Assembly: GCA_964523295.1 (NCBI GenBank)
Contig: CAZGAH010000036.1
Coordinates: 1 to 39,677, forward strand
Reading direction: 5' to 3'
From: CAZGAH01 sp964523295
GTDB taxonomy: Bacteria > Desulfobacterota > Desulfovibrionia > Desulfovibrionales > Desulfovibrionaceae
Length of the DNA: 39,677 bases
Below, piece by piece: positions 1 to 8,119 of this stretch. A model generated the notes under the pieces. The model had not been told where the DNA came from. It was given only the letters and a program-made list of their open reading frames with translations, and made no database searches. Every line of letters starts with the position of its first letter. The first letter of the stretch is position 1. The position numbers and the translations under genes were made by a program.

Positions 1-791
1 AGCCGAAGCATCGGCGATGCCGAGTTGCCGCCAAAAGCAGATGAAATGTCCCTGGTTAATTCCTGGTGTCGCTTGACATCCGAAGGCAGTCATGATCGCG
101 CCCGTGGTTGAAATGTGTTTTCCTGAGCTGACGACAAGGGAATTCCCTCCGGTCCAACTTCTTCGCAGGGTACGGAAAAGCCTGTGCCCTGAAACACTCA
201 ACAGAAACGCAAAGGGGAATCTAAGGCCCCGACAAAGGAGGCAGCGGTCGAAACGGGACCAATGTCACCGGCAAGGGTTTCGTCAGCTGCTCGATATGAG
301 ATGAATAGCCCGCGAGCCTCCCCCGGCGTGGAGCAGCGGAAATGCCCATGGCGGCAAGGCCACGATACGCCGGCCAAGACTTCCACGCGAGATTGAGACG
401 AGGAGAAAACGGGAACCCCGAAGACCGGTGAAGACTGCTGCCCGGTCTGGTTCAAGCGGGCTTCGCCATTCCGCATGATACGCCTCGTTCTTTGAAATCG
501 CAGAAGTTGCGCGGTGTGAAGACGTCGTATCGAAGTATCTCAAGTCCTCGCGACGTTGATACGCAGTGCAACAACCCAGACAATAACCAGAGAGGATTGC
601 GTGGCCCATTTGCCGAGTACAAGGCCAATGGCCTTCCAAAGGCAATGATCCGGCGTCAAGTGAACACAAATGCGGATGAAGGTTAAATGTGAGTCCATGC
701 AGGCATTATAATTGTGAAAATCGACAATTTTACAAATAAAGATATCTGAACAACAGACACGATCAACGAACTATTTATCATGGTGGTATTT
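1..791. other. Gene-poor stretch, no supported gene
   Basis: No open frame here has a good ribosome site together with a recognisable protein. The first ~690 bases are moderately GC-rich and hold only short overlapping frames on both strands. From about 690 the DNA turns AT-rich and probably carries the promoter of the secreted protein that follows. The GC-rich part may be debris of an older mobile element, but I recognise no transposase or intron core in it. Confidence 0.5.
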
Positions 792-1550
792 ATGAATACA
801 AAATATTTGTTTCCATTGCTAATTTCACTGGCTATAATGACTTTTTCATTATTCTCCTCAGCTGCCGCAGAAGAGATGGAAAATGCCATTGACAAAGATG
901 AACTTAATAATTCTAAGAGAACTGTACAAGAGTGCATTGGGCAAGAAATTAAAGAACTGCCTAAAAAAGCCAGAGTCAGAGTCATCTCGAATGATGGTGA
1001 AAATGTTGCCTACGTTAAGATAGTGAAAACAAGACAGCGTATTTGTGTACGAATCAATGACCGTCTAAGAACACGATACAGAAGATCACTTACCAGGACA
1101 CTCGTGCATGAGTTGAAGCCAAACGAAGGCGCAAGCTTTGTCAATGATGCACCAACGCCTATTTGGGGGAGCAATTACGCCATCAATCTGAATCCCGGCG
1201 GCCTGCGCGGGTCAAGAGGGCCGTTTACCTATGCCACCCTGGAAGAAGGTGTCAGGGCCATGGATGAACTTCTAGGCCGTTACTATTTTTCGAACCCCAT
1301 GTACAATACAATCAACAAATATGTCTCCACGTACGTTGGGCCGGTGGGCAGGAGAAGGATAGAGGAGTATAAGAGGAATATCTCTGCCTGGTCTGGCGTG
1401 CCAAGAGATCAGGTCATCGGGGTCGACGACAGAGAGACACGGAATCTCCTGCTGGCCGCTGCGTTACGCCAAGAATCCGGTGGAGACTGGAATGGATATA
1501 TTGCAATCCTGTTCGCACTTCCCCTGCACGTGGCCGAGACCGAAGAGTAA
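792..1550 (+). CDS. Secreted protein with NPGNIR-like domain, probable altered C-terminus
   Basis: A 252-residue protein exported by a clear signal peptide: Lys at position 4, a hydrophobic core, and an AAAEE cleavage region near residue 27. I chose the ATG at 792 over the one at 780 because GGTGGT lies just before it and the signal peptide then starts properly. The middle (about 30-110) is charged and unrecognised. From about residue 130 the pattern is NPGGLRGSRGPFTYATLEEG, then conserved Ala/Leu/Tyr positions, a threonine/isoleucine helix, and a GVPRDQV...LLLAAALRQESGG ending. This resembles the NPGNIR-type domain of phage and prophage virion or lysozyme-like proteins, with Gly for the usual Asn. 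Homology stops after QESGG, near base 1490, and the last ~17 residues look unrelated, so the 3' end may have been replaced. A cell-wall role is inference. Confidence 0.6.
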   Translation: MNTKYLFPLLISLAIMTFSLFSSAAAEEMENAIDKDELNNSKRTVQECIGQEIKELPKKARVRVISNDGENVAYVKIVKTRQRICVRINDRLRTRYRRSLTRTLVHELKPNEGASFVNDAPTPIWGSNYAINLNPGGLRGSRGPFTYATLEEGVRAMDELLGRYYFSNPMYNTINKYVSTYVGPVGRRRIEEYKRNISAWSGVPRDQVIGVDDRETRNLLLAAALRQESGGDWNGYIAILFALPLHVAETEE

Positions 1551-2006
1551 GGCCATAGCCTGAACCACGGCAGGTGTGGAACGGTTTGATTCCGGGGGCG
1601 GTGGACCGCATCGAGTCGCGCCGCGTAACGCAAGCCTGTTGCCGAGCCAGGTGTTCGGTCGACCGCAGAACACCGTGGCGACTCACACATTGTCTCTGAG
1701 CCCGAGACAGTCGACCACCGCACCCGGAAGAACGTGGCATCTACAATGTCCAAAGAGACTGGGCAATTGGCAGTGTTTCGCAACTCGCGCTCTGTGATCT
1801 TCAGCTTTGCGTACGCTAGCGTACAGACGAAACGCTCCTTTTCAGTCATACGCTCATGCTAAGAGTCCCCCCCTTGAGAAGACGTTGAAGCAACGTGAAG
1901 GACGGAATGCATGAGTCAAACAGAGGGGAAGGGGGATACCCTAAATAGCTTGTTGCTTTATATACGAATAACATACATGTCATGAAATTTTTAATAGGAA
2001 TTTACC
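1551..2006. other. Intergenic stretch without a recognised gene
   Basis: To about 1860 the DNA is GC-rich and holds short frames in several phases, none with a convincing start or known domain. The composition changes sharply after about 1940 to AT-rich. The GC-rich segment begins around the point where the preceding coding region loses family similarity, which fits an inserted or recombined fragment. No inverted repeats or target duplications that would define an element were found. Confidence 0.4.
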
Positions 2007-2108
2007 ATGAAGTATTATTTTAACTTGCATTATTTCATTGTCGCTGTAATCATTCTTTCATATTCAAAAATATGCTTTGTGCAACTAATTGATGAACTTC
2101 AAGATTAA
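2007..2108 (+). CDS. Small hydrophobic peptide, possible gene
   Basis: A 33-codon frame begins with ATG 8 bases after an AGGA motif (1996-1999) and ends in TAA. The product starts MKYYFNLHYFIVAVIILSY, so it has a positively charged start and one hydrophobic stretch, like a single-pass membrane peptide or a lone signal sequence. A cysteine follows the hydrophobic part. I recognise no family. The AT-rich surroundings make chance frames likely, so the main support is the spacing of the ribosome site. Confidence 0.22.
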   Translation: MKYYFNLHYFIVAVIILSYSKICFVQLIDELQD

Positions 2109-2428
2109 ATAATATTAGCAATGTGTAAATAAGCAAGTAATACACGAAATTGTAGTTATACCTGGTGTTTGAACTCTATATCATATGAGCGTCATGCAAT
2201 GTGTAAAATAATTATAATACTATCGATGTCAATTAACGCTTTGTTCAATGCAATTAATGCCATGAGATTTTCGTCACTTGCCCAAACGGGGGCGGGTGTT
2301 GACAGGGCTTTGGCATTTTACGACTCCGGCATGGGGTTTCCATGCGGGAGCTACCGGCTTGCCGTAGAGGAAGCTTGTCAACTACACACTTCATAAATTT
2401 ATCAACATTCTAACGCGGGAGAACAATC
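2109..2428. other. AT-rich spacer with an unsupported 75-codon frame
   Basis: A frame at 2169-2396 has a hydrophobic middle but no good ribosome site and no recognisable domain, so I do not call it. Composition changes within it: AT-rich to about 2280, then a GC-richer patch (2285-2380) that looks like a different piece of DNA. The ribosome site of the next gene, GGGAGA, lies at 2417-2422. Confidence 0.35.
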
Positions 2429-2587
2429 ATGTCCATGAGCGCACTCTTAATCATCATTCTGGTTCTTGTACTTTTAGGAACTATCCCTGCTTGGCCTTAT
2501 AGTCGATCATGGGGGTACAGACCAAGTGGAATTCTTGGGATTATAGTTATTGTGTTGATAGTTCTTTTGTTAATGGGGAAACTTTAA
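2429..2587 (+). CDS. DUF3309-family small membrane protein
   Basis: A 52-residue protein, the usual size of this family. It has a first hydrophobic segment (about 5-18), a short loop with the family hallmark PAWPYSRSWGYRPSG (about 20-34), and a second hydrophobic segment (35-49). The ATG follows a GGGAGA ribosome site. The family is widespread as a tiny two-helix membrane protein, often beside stress or membrane-stability genes; its function is unknown. Here it is followed 77 bases later by a CsbD-like gene, a pairing that suggests a general-stress cassette. The two genes are AT-richer than the chromosomal core genes, which fits accessory DNA. Confidence 0.8.
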   Translation: MSMSALLIIILVLVLLGTIPAWPYSRSWGYRPSGILGIIVIVLIVLLLMGKL

Positions 2588-2664
2588 ATAATTTATTTAC
2601 ATTGAGCTTGACTTGAATTAAAGTATATTTTCTTTTCCTACATGTGTTAGTGGAGTGACAACGC

Positions 2665-2871
2665 ATGAAACATAGCGCACAGGATAACGCTGAAGGCACG
2701 ATGCTCCAAGTGAAAGGCGTGATCAAAGAGGTCGTCGGTGAAGCCACCAACGACAATGAATTGATTGTAGACGGGAAATTCGAACTACTGCACGGAAGAG
2801 TTCAGGAAACAGTAGGCCAAATCAAGAAGCTTATCGCCAGGTACCCTTGTTTCAAGGCGAGAATGCGCTAG
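2665..2871 (+). CDS. CsbD family stress protein
   Basis: A 68-residue CsbD-like protein. The family pattern is seen as KGVIKEVVGEATND-x-ELIVDGKFELLHGRVQETVGQI: two helical halves rich in Lys, Glu and Gly, as in the small helical CsbD/YjbJ proteins made under general stress and phosphate limitation. Biochemical function in the family is not established. The start ATG follows GGAG (about 2652-2655). It has an amino-terminal stretch of about 15 residues before the repeat and a short Arg-rich tail after it. The DUF3309 gene lies just upstream on the same strand. A strong inverted repeat about 60 bases downstream may end the transcript. Confidence 0.8.
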   Translation: MKHSAQDNAEGTMLQVKGVIKEVVGEATNDNELIVDGKFELLHGRVQETVGQIKKLIARYPCFKARMR

Positions 2872-3342
2872 TGCCAGGGGTAACCTGATAATGTCTAAAT
2901 CCGCCAGGTTGAAATGTAACATCTTCGGGCGCGTTAGGGACCGCCCTTTCGAGGTGTCCCTAACGCGACCAATTCGTTAGCGTTCATGATGTATTTCTTC
3001 TGATTGAGCGGCAAATCTCGGTCTCCATTCCACCCCGGAGTCCATGACGATGATTTCCAAACTCTCTGTTGTCAACTTTTTTCTTTTACTGAGTCAGAGA
3101 GTACCGAGGCTTTTTGCAGAGAGATTTATGTCGCTTGGCCCAACCAATAGATATCATTAAACGTTCACTCCAGGCTGTGTTCCGCTGTCCATCAATGCCA
3201 TCATGCCCGCCTCCTGTCACTCGAATGTCATGATTCGGCAGCCGCATCGTCACTCCCGCCAGACTAGACAGGCTTTATACGAGAATGAAACCGCCGCATC
3301 CGGGGAACGAGACCCGGACTGGCGCAGCGATGGAGGGGCACC
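2872..3342. other. Intergenic stretch before the c-di-GMP gene
   Basis: Apart from the inverted repeat at 2930-2967 I see no gene. Short frames around 3200-3480 lie in the wrong phase and overlap the start of the following coding region. The stretch probably holds the promoter of the c-di-GMP gene; no clear -35/-10 pair or sigma-54 site was found. Confidence 0.4.
2930..2967. repeat. Perfect 12-bp inverted repeat
   Basis: CGCGTTAGGGAC at 2930-2941 is repeated exactly in inverted form at 2956-2967, with a 14-base loop. It would form a stable hairpin after the CsbD-like gene, but no T-run follows. It may be a factor-assisted terminator or the mark of a small mobile or repeated element. Confidence 0.55.
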
Positions 3343-5730
3343 ATGGTGGTTGCGCGGTTGGAGTCGTCCTGGCATTCCGGCGTGAATCGGGCGTTCGGGG
3401 ATACGGTTGGCAGAGCGTTATCCCCCTCGCTGCTTCCCGCCGCGTCGTTCATGCAGCGGAGCCTGCGTGAGTATTGGTCCGAAGGCGCGTGCATCAGTGT
3501 GTTGTACTTCGAGATCAAGGACTTTTTTGCCTTTCGGAGCGTGTTCGGCGACGAGCTGACGGGCCTGTTGCTCGACCGGCTGGCCGAGGCGCTCAGGACC
3601 GAGGCGGGGCGCGTGCTGCGGGGAATGCAGCGGCACCTGGAGCGCCCGGAGCCCGGGAAGTACGTTGTGATATGCGTGAACCACGCGCAGCACGATGCGG
3701 AAGAGGCATCGGCGGCGCGGCGGATCGCCACGCTCGGAGACATGGCCCTGAGTCTGCGCTCGACGCTGAAGCGCTGGATGATGCAGGAGGCTCTGGCCTT
3801 GACCGGGCAGATGCTCGATCTCGCGGTCGGCTACGCGCAACTTCCGGAAATGGAGCAGTCGGAGCTGGAACAGGCCTTGTATCACGCCCTGTGCGACGCG
3901 CAGCGCGTGGCCCTGGGACTGCTCGACGGCAACCGCTTGGGACTGATAGCTAAATTTCGCAAGATCACGGATGCCGGTCTGCTCCGGAGCCTGTACCAGC
4001 CGATCGTCGAGCTGGTCACCGGCGATATTGCCGCTTGGGAGGCTTTGACCCGGGGTCCGGAGCACAGCTTTTTCGAGGCCCCGGTCGCGCTGTTCGACTT
4101 TGCCGAGGAGGCGGGCGAGATATTTGCTTTGGAGAAGGGCTGTCGCGAGTCGGCAATCCGGCATTTCGGACCGCACCCGCCAGGCAGCCGGCTGTTTCTG
4201 AACGTACACCCCAGGACGATGATCGACCCGAAATTTTCGCCGGGCGCGACGGTCAAGTTGCTTCAGGAGCACGGCCTCTCGCCTCGGGACATCGTCATCG
4301 AGATCACCGAGCGGCATCCCATACGCGATTTTACCCTGTTTCACCGTACGCTCGAGCATTACCGGGCCCAGGGTTTTTCCATTGCCGTCGACGACGTGGG
4401 CAGCGGGTATTCCGGCCTGTGGTCCATTGCCGAACTCAGGCCGGACTTCATCAAAATCGACACGACCCTGATCCGTGGCATCGACAGCAATCCGGTGAAG
4501 CGCGCGTTGCTGGAAACCTTTGTCGCCTTCGCGGAAAAGATCGGGTCCAGGATCATTGCCGAGGGAATCGAGACCGAAACCGAGCTGACCACGCTGCTGT
4601 CCATCGGCGTACACTATGGGCAGGGGTATTATCTGGCCCGGCCGGTGTTCCCCAAGCTCGAGCAACTGCCCGCGCGCAACTGGGTACGGCATCGGCGCGG
4701 ACAGGTGAGCATCGGCGGCAGCACGTGCTCCATCCCGATACGCGAACTGGTCCAGCTGGATGCCTGTGTGCCCCCTCTGGCCCTGGTCAGCGAGGTGAAA
4801 ACCATGCGCGACAGGAACAACGAACCGTCGCAGGCCGTGGCCGTGGTGCAGGAAAAGCGCCCGGTGGGCCTGATCATGAGCCATCATCTGGACCGGGCGC
4901 TAAGCATGCAATACGGCATGTCCCTGTATTACCAGCGCGACGTGAGCAAGATCATGGACCCCGCTCCGGTCGTCGTAGAGGGCGGCACGCCCGTTGAGGA
5001 GGTTGCCCGTCTGGCCATGAGCCGGGAAAAGCGAAAAATATACGATAACATCGTCGTTACCGAGAATGGCGAATACTACGGCCTGGTGTCCGTGCAGAAG
5101 ATGCTCGACACGCTGGCCACGGTACAGGTGCGCATGGCCAAAGGCGCCAATCCGCTGACCGGATTGCCTGGCAATGTGGCGATTGAACAGCGAATGGAAG
5201 AACTGCTTCAGCGAGAAGAGTTGTTCTCGCTCATTTACGCCGACCTCGACAATTTCAAGGTCTATAACGATGCCTACGGCTTCAAGAGCGGTGACGACGT
5301 GCTGCTGTTGCAGGCCCGAGTCCTGAGCCGGGCGGCCAGGCGCTACGGCGGGCCTGGCGCCTTTGTCGGTCACGTGGGCGGCGACGACTTCGTGCTCATC
5401 ACCACGCCGGACCGGGCCGAGGCCGTCTGCAACTCCGTCACCCGCCTCTTCGGCCGTTGCATCCTCGCTGCATACGACGCGCGGGACCGCCAACGCGGGT
5501 ATATCGATGGCAAGGATCGCGACGGCGCGCCGCGCCGTTTTCCTCTGGTCAGCATTTCCCTGGCCATTGTCGACTGCCTGGGGCCCTGTCAGTTGGCGGA
5601 TATTGTCAGACGTGCCGCAGAGATGAAAAAGTTTGCCAAGAGCAAACCCGGCAATGTGTACGTGCGAGACCGCCGGATCAGACCCGACGCATCCGTCTCC
5701 ACTCAGCCATTGGCATGTTCTGCATCGTAA
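3343..5730 (+). CDS. EAL-CBS-GGDEF c-di-GMP signalling protein
   Basis: A 795-residue cytoplasmic protein with no membrane segment. The order is: an amino-terminal region about 30-200 that looks like a worn GGDEF fold without its motif; an EAL phosphodiesterase domain about 205-450; a CBS pair about 470-600; and a second GGDEF domain about 610-775. The EAL site looks intact: EALTRG (Glu near 233), NVHP, EITERH, DDVGSGYSG near 349, KID, AEGIE and QGYYLARP. The final GGDEF domain has DLDNFK and the variant GGDDF near residue 678; no RxxD inhibitory site is seen before it. It may therefore both make and break c-di-GMP, with the CBS pair perhaps sensing adenine nucleotides (family knowledge, not shown here). 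GGAGGGG sits right before ATG 3343. It stands alone and faces a convergent methyltransferase gene. Confidence 0.85.
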   Translation: MVVARLESSWHSGVNRAFGDTVGRALSPSLLPAASFMQRSLREYWSEGACISVLYFEIKDFFAFRSVFGDELTGLLLDRLAEALRTEAGRVLRGMQRHLERPEPGKYVVICVNHAQHDAEEASAARRIATLGDMALSLRSTLKRWMMQEALALTGQMLDLAVGYAQLPEMEQSELEQALYHALCDAQRVALGLLDGNRLGLIAKFRKITDAGLLRSLYQPIVELVTGDIAAWEALTRGPEHSFFEAPVALFDFAEEAGEIFALEKGCRESAIRHFGPHPPGSRLFLNVHPRTMIDPKFSPGATVKLLQEHGLSPRDIVIEITERHPIRDFTLFHRTLEHYRAQGFSIAVDDVGSGYSGLWSIAELRPDFIKIDTTLIRGIDSNPVKRALLETFVAFAEKIGSRIIAEGIETETELTTLLSIGVHYGQGYYLARPVFPKLEQLPARNWVRHRRGQVSIGGSTCSIPIRELVQLDACVPPLALVSEVKTMRDRNNEPSQAVAVVQEKRPVGLIMSHHLDRALSMQYGMSLYYQRDVSKIMDPAPVVVEGGTPVEEVARLAMSREKRKIYDNIVVTENGEYYGLVSVQKMLDTLATVQVRMAKGANPLTGLPGNVAIEQRMEELLQREELFSLIYADLDNFKVYNDAYGFKSGDDVLLLQARVLSRAARRYGGPGAFVGHVGGDDFVLITTPDRAEAVCNSVTRLFGRCILAAYDARDRQRGYIDGKDRDGAPRRFPLVSISLAIVDCLGPCQLADIVRRAAEMKKFAKSKPGNVYVRDRRIRPDASVSTQPLACSAS

Positions 5731-5801
5731 TTCCCATCATGAAACAAATCCACCGCTATAATTACAACGATGAATCCAGATCCATGAACTTGATTATAAC
5801 A

Positions 5802-6851
5802 TTACAAGCTATACCAAAATTTTGTAAAAAATTGGGTCAAAAAACCATTTTTATGCCAAGCATATATCATAAATTGTGAAGCAAACAAAAAAGTCGACTT
5901 AAGTATTTCTCTTTCAATGTCATTTTGCGCATGCTTCAAAATGCGAGCAGCATGATTGTACAAAGCGTCCTGCAACACCCACCAGGAAATAATTGAATTT
6001 GACAATAAATGAACATGAGACAATGGTATTTGCTTTTCATTTGTCAGCATGTGAAGGATTTCATTATGTGAGCTACTACAGACGATATACTGTGCCGTGG
6101 GATCAACTGCCCGATTTGAATCTATAAAACAACCTGCAGAAATGTCAAAATGGCGTTGTATAAACGCCCCGAAAGAACCTCGTCCTATATAAAAAATCTT
6201 ACCATTTCGTCTGACTGGATCGAAAAACATATCAGCCAATGGAGATTCGAAGTTATCCAATTCTTCAATCAGCTGGTGATGACGGTAGATTTCACCGTGC
6301 TGCGCAATACTTTCAGCAAACATCCCTGCCTCGGGGAGTTTCCTGGATTTATTATGATGAGCTACCAAGAGCTTGTCGACCTGGACGGCATCGTAAAGAT
6401 TACCGTTGGCCAACAGCGTGTCACAGAGCAGTTTTACTCCATAGTGGCCAAAGTCTACGTCATGGAAACCTACCAGCGCACCATCCGGTAAATTGTCAAC
6501 CATGTTCATGTAGTCATTCAACGCACCGGAAAAAGAATGATCAGCATCTATGTACAAAAACTGTATTTGAATATCTGGAAAGCGCAACGCAAACTCTTTT
6601 GTGTTTCCATGAAAAAACTGCACATTGGTAAGCCCTTCAAAGACATGCGAGCATAGCGTGCGCACATCGATCGTGTGCAGCATACTGTGTGGCGCTGCCG
6701 CAGCCATCAACCTGGCCGACCCCCCAAACGCGGTTCCAACTTCTACAATAGTACTCCGTTCAGGCAAACTGGATGCCACCAAAGCAAGGAGCATCTTCTC
6801 TGAAACATCCATATTTAAAGGCGCGTTAACAACAGAATAATAATCAATCAC
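5802..6851 (-). CDS. Class I SAM-dependent methyltransferase with extra C-terminal domain
   Basis: A 349-residue protein. Residues about 30-170 form a class I methyltransferase of the Methyltransf_24 type: motif I is IVEVGTAFGGSARLMA, followed by the acidic strand TIDVRT and the IDADHSFSGALNDY stretch. The substrate is not evident; relatives act on sugars, antibiotics or cell-surface glycans. The second half (about 215-349) contains GKIFYIGRGSFGAFIQRHF, which looks like a second nucleotide-binding Rossmann-type start, then a hydrophobic and aromatic tail. The gene stands alone on the minus strand and is clearly AT-richer than its GC-rich neighbour, which suggests horizontal acquisition. It converges on the c-di-GMP gene with a 71-base gap and no clear terminator. 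The start is the first ATG of the frame; the upstream leader is AT-rich. Confidence 0.65.
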   Translation of the reverse strand: MIDYYSVVNAPLNMDVSEKMLLALVASSLPERSTIVEVGTAFGGSARLMAAAAPHSMLHTIDVRTLCSHVFEGLTNVQFFHGNTKEFALRFPDIQIQFLYIDADHSFSGALNDYMNMVDNLPDGALVGFHDVDFGHYGVKLLCDTLLANGNLYDAVQVDKLLVAHHNKSRKLPEAGMFAESIAQHGEIYRHHQLIEELDNFESPLADMFFDPVRRNGKIFYIGRGSFGAFIQRHFDISAGCFIDSNRAVDPTAQYIVCSSSHNEILHMLTNEKQIPLSHVHLLSNSIISWWVLQDALYNHAARILKHAQNDIEREILKSTFLFASQFMIYAWHKNGFLTQFFTKFWYSL

Positions 6852-7206
6852 AAAACCTACTCCTTATTTTTTGTACTAAATATAAATTTAACTCTTTGCT
6901 CAATATACTAACAAATTACCTTAGTTAATGTTTACAGCAATAAATTTCACACCAAAAAAACATAACAAAAATGGCGTGCGTTATGAAATATGCATTTCTT
7001 TTATAACGAATCATCTAGTTCCGTCAAGCGGCCATAATAACAATGACCATTGCCTCCTTTGTATTGTTCAAGGACAAGGTACGTTTCCCAAGCCCGGCCT
7101 GTGTGAATTATTGTTCAGCCTCTGTTTACGAATCCGAAGTGAAGTGGTCCCCAAAATTCAGACAGCCTGCTATGGTGGATTCCACACGCAAGGAGGAATC
7201 ACCACG

Positions 7207-7488
7207 ATGGCAAAGAGAAAGTCGTATTCAGCTGAGTTCAAGGCCAAGGTTGCGCTGGAGGCGCTCAAGGGCGAAGGGACCATGGCCCAGCTTGCGGCCA
7301 AGTATGGCGTGCATGCAAACATGATCGCGCAGTGGAAGGCCAAGGCCCAGGAAAGCATGGTCGAAGTCTTTTCCAATGGCGCGGCGCGCAAGGTCAAGAG
7401 CCACGAGGACGAAGTCAAGGAGCTGCATGCCAAGATCGGCCAGCTTACCGTAGAACGCGATTTTTTAGCAAAGGCCTTCGGACGGTGA
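7207..7488 (+). CDS. IS3-family transposase OrfA
   Basis: A 93-residue helix-turn-helix protein of IS3 elements (HTH_Tnp_1). It shows the family start KRKSYSAEFKAKVALEALKG, the HTH with LAAKYGVHANMIAQWK (about 32-47), and a C-terminal leucine-zipper-like helix ending VERDFLAKAFGR. I chose ATG 7207 because AAGGAGG lies just before it (7189-7195); the longer open frame from 6928 has no family similarity in its added part. Near the end the frame reads GAT TTT TTA, and T TTT TTA (7461-7467) is a classical -1 slippery heptamer that would fuse OrfA to OrfB. OrfB is lost here, so the protein can at most bind the terminal repeats. Confidence 0.85.
   Translation: MAKRKSYSAEFKAKVALEALKGEGTMAQLAAKYGVHANMIAQWKAKAQESMVEVFSNGAARKVKSHEDEVKELHAKIGQLTVERDFLAKAFGR
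7461..7467 (+). other. Candidate -1 frameshift heptamer T TTT TTA
   Basis: The heptamer lies in the zero frame of OrfA as T TTT TTA. A -1 slip leads directly into the frame that continues as the OrfB remnant, matching the usual way IS3 elements make the OrfAB transposase. Since OrfB is truncated, the site is a relic. Confidence 0.5.
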
Positions 7489-7550
7489 GCCACGCCCGGA
7501 GGAAAGAGCTGATCGACCCCGGCCATCGGCTCGGAACCCAGGAACGAACG
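7485..7550 (+). pseudogene. Truncated IS3 OrfB (integrase) start
   Basis: A GTG overlapping the OrfA stop begins a frame starting SHARRKELIDPGHRL, which matches the conserved first residues of IS3 OrfB proteins. After about 15-20 codons the frame runs into a low-complexity Pro-rich stretch with no integrase similarity. The DDE catalytic core is absent, so this is a broken gene. The break point is near 7535-7550. Confidence 0.65.
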
Positions 7551-8119
7551 GCGGCATCTCCCCCCCCGACCACACCCCCTCCTCCTCATATCCTCCTGAC
7601 GCCCCGCTGGGCCATTTTCGCACATCCTGGTCGTGAAGGATTCCTGGCGTTATCAAGAGCACGTGGTATGGTGTCATTGCCAATCCGAAACATCGTGATC
7701 ATATTTGCCGGTGGAACAATAAGGTTGACAATCTCCCCCTGATTCTTCTTAGTATTGATTTCAAACACTCGAGAATGCGGCAGTACCTGACGCTTTGTCA
7801 GGAAACAACCCGGCTTGAACAGACCGGGAACAGGAATAAAGGCCTACTCCTTGAAAAAATATTCCGTTATAGTGAAATGCGTTGTTGACGAGTTTCATGC
7901 AACTTGCTAGGAACCCGTTTCAGTTACCTCACGTTGCATAGTATCGATGAGGCAAAGGCAACGCCGTCGCTGTCGTAGCGCCGGGAGGACTTTATTCTCA
8001 GTGTACGCCGACAGCTGTGTATTTCGTGTCTATTGCTGCAGCAGCGATCCCTGGACGGGTACCAATTGATGAGTCGGGGGGCCTCGAAATCTTTAATCAC
8101 GCGAAAAGAGGAAAAAGGG
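7551..8119. other. Intergenic stretch between IS remnant and regulator gene
   Basis: No supported gene. It begins with C-rich low-complexity sequence at the broken end of the IS element. A short hairpin (CCTGAC at 7786-7791 with GTCAGG at 7797-7802) is present. The last ~150 bases probably carry the promoter and leader of the MucR-like gene; no clear sigma-70 or sigma-54 site was recognised. Confidence 0.4.

Larger units (their letters stand above)
7140..7550 (+). mobile_element. 5' remnant of an IS3-family insertion sequence
   Basis: The segment contains a complete IS3-type OrfA and the first ~20 codons of OrfB, then homology ends. The left end is placed at about 7140, where TGAAGTGGTCCCCAAAATTC resembles IS3-family terminal repeats. 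No matching right-end inverted repeat was found downstream, so the element is truncated and cannot move by itself. Boundaries are approximate. Confidence 0.7.

Noticed and set aside
1..500. Possible group II intron RNA remnant
   Set aside because: The segment has a GAAACG-type purine-rich style reminiscent of intron domains, but I could find no domain V hairpin and no reverse-transcriptase coding sequence.
1464..1849. Minus-strand frames opposite the end of the NPGNIR-like gene
   Set aside because: Several overlapping short frames are open, but none matches a transposase or other family I recognise.
3418..4887. 489-codon open frame on the minus strand
   Set aside because: It is antisense to the EAL/GGDEF gene, has no domain similarity and arises from GC-rich codon bias.
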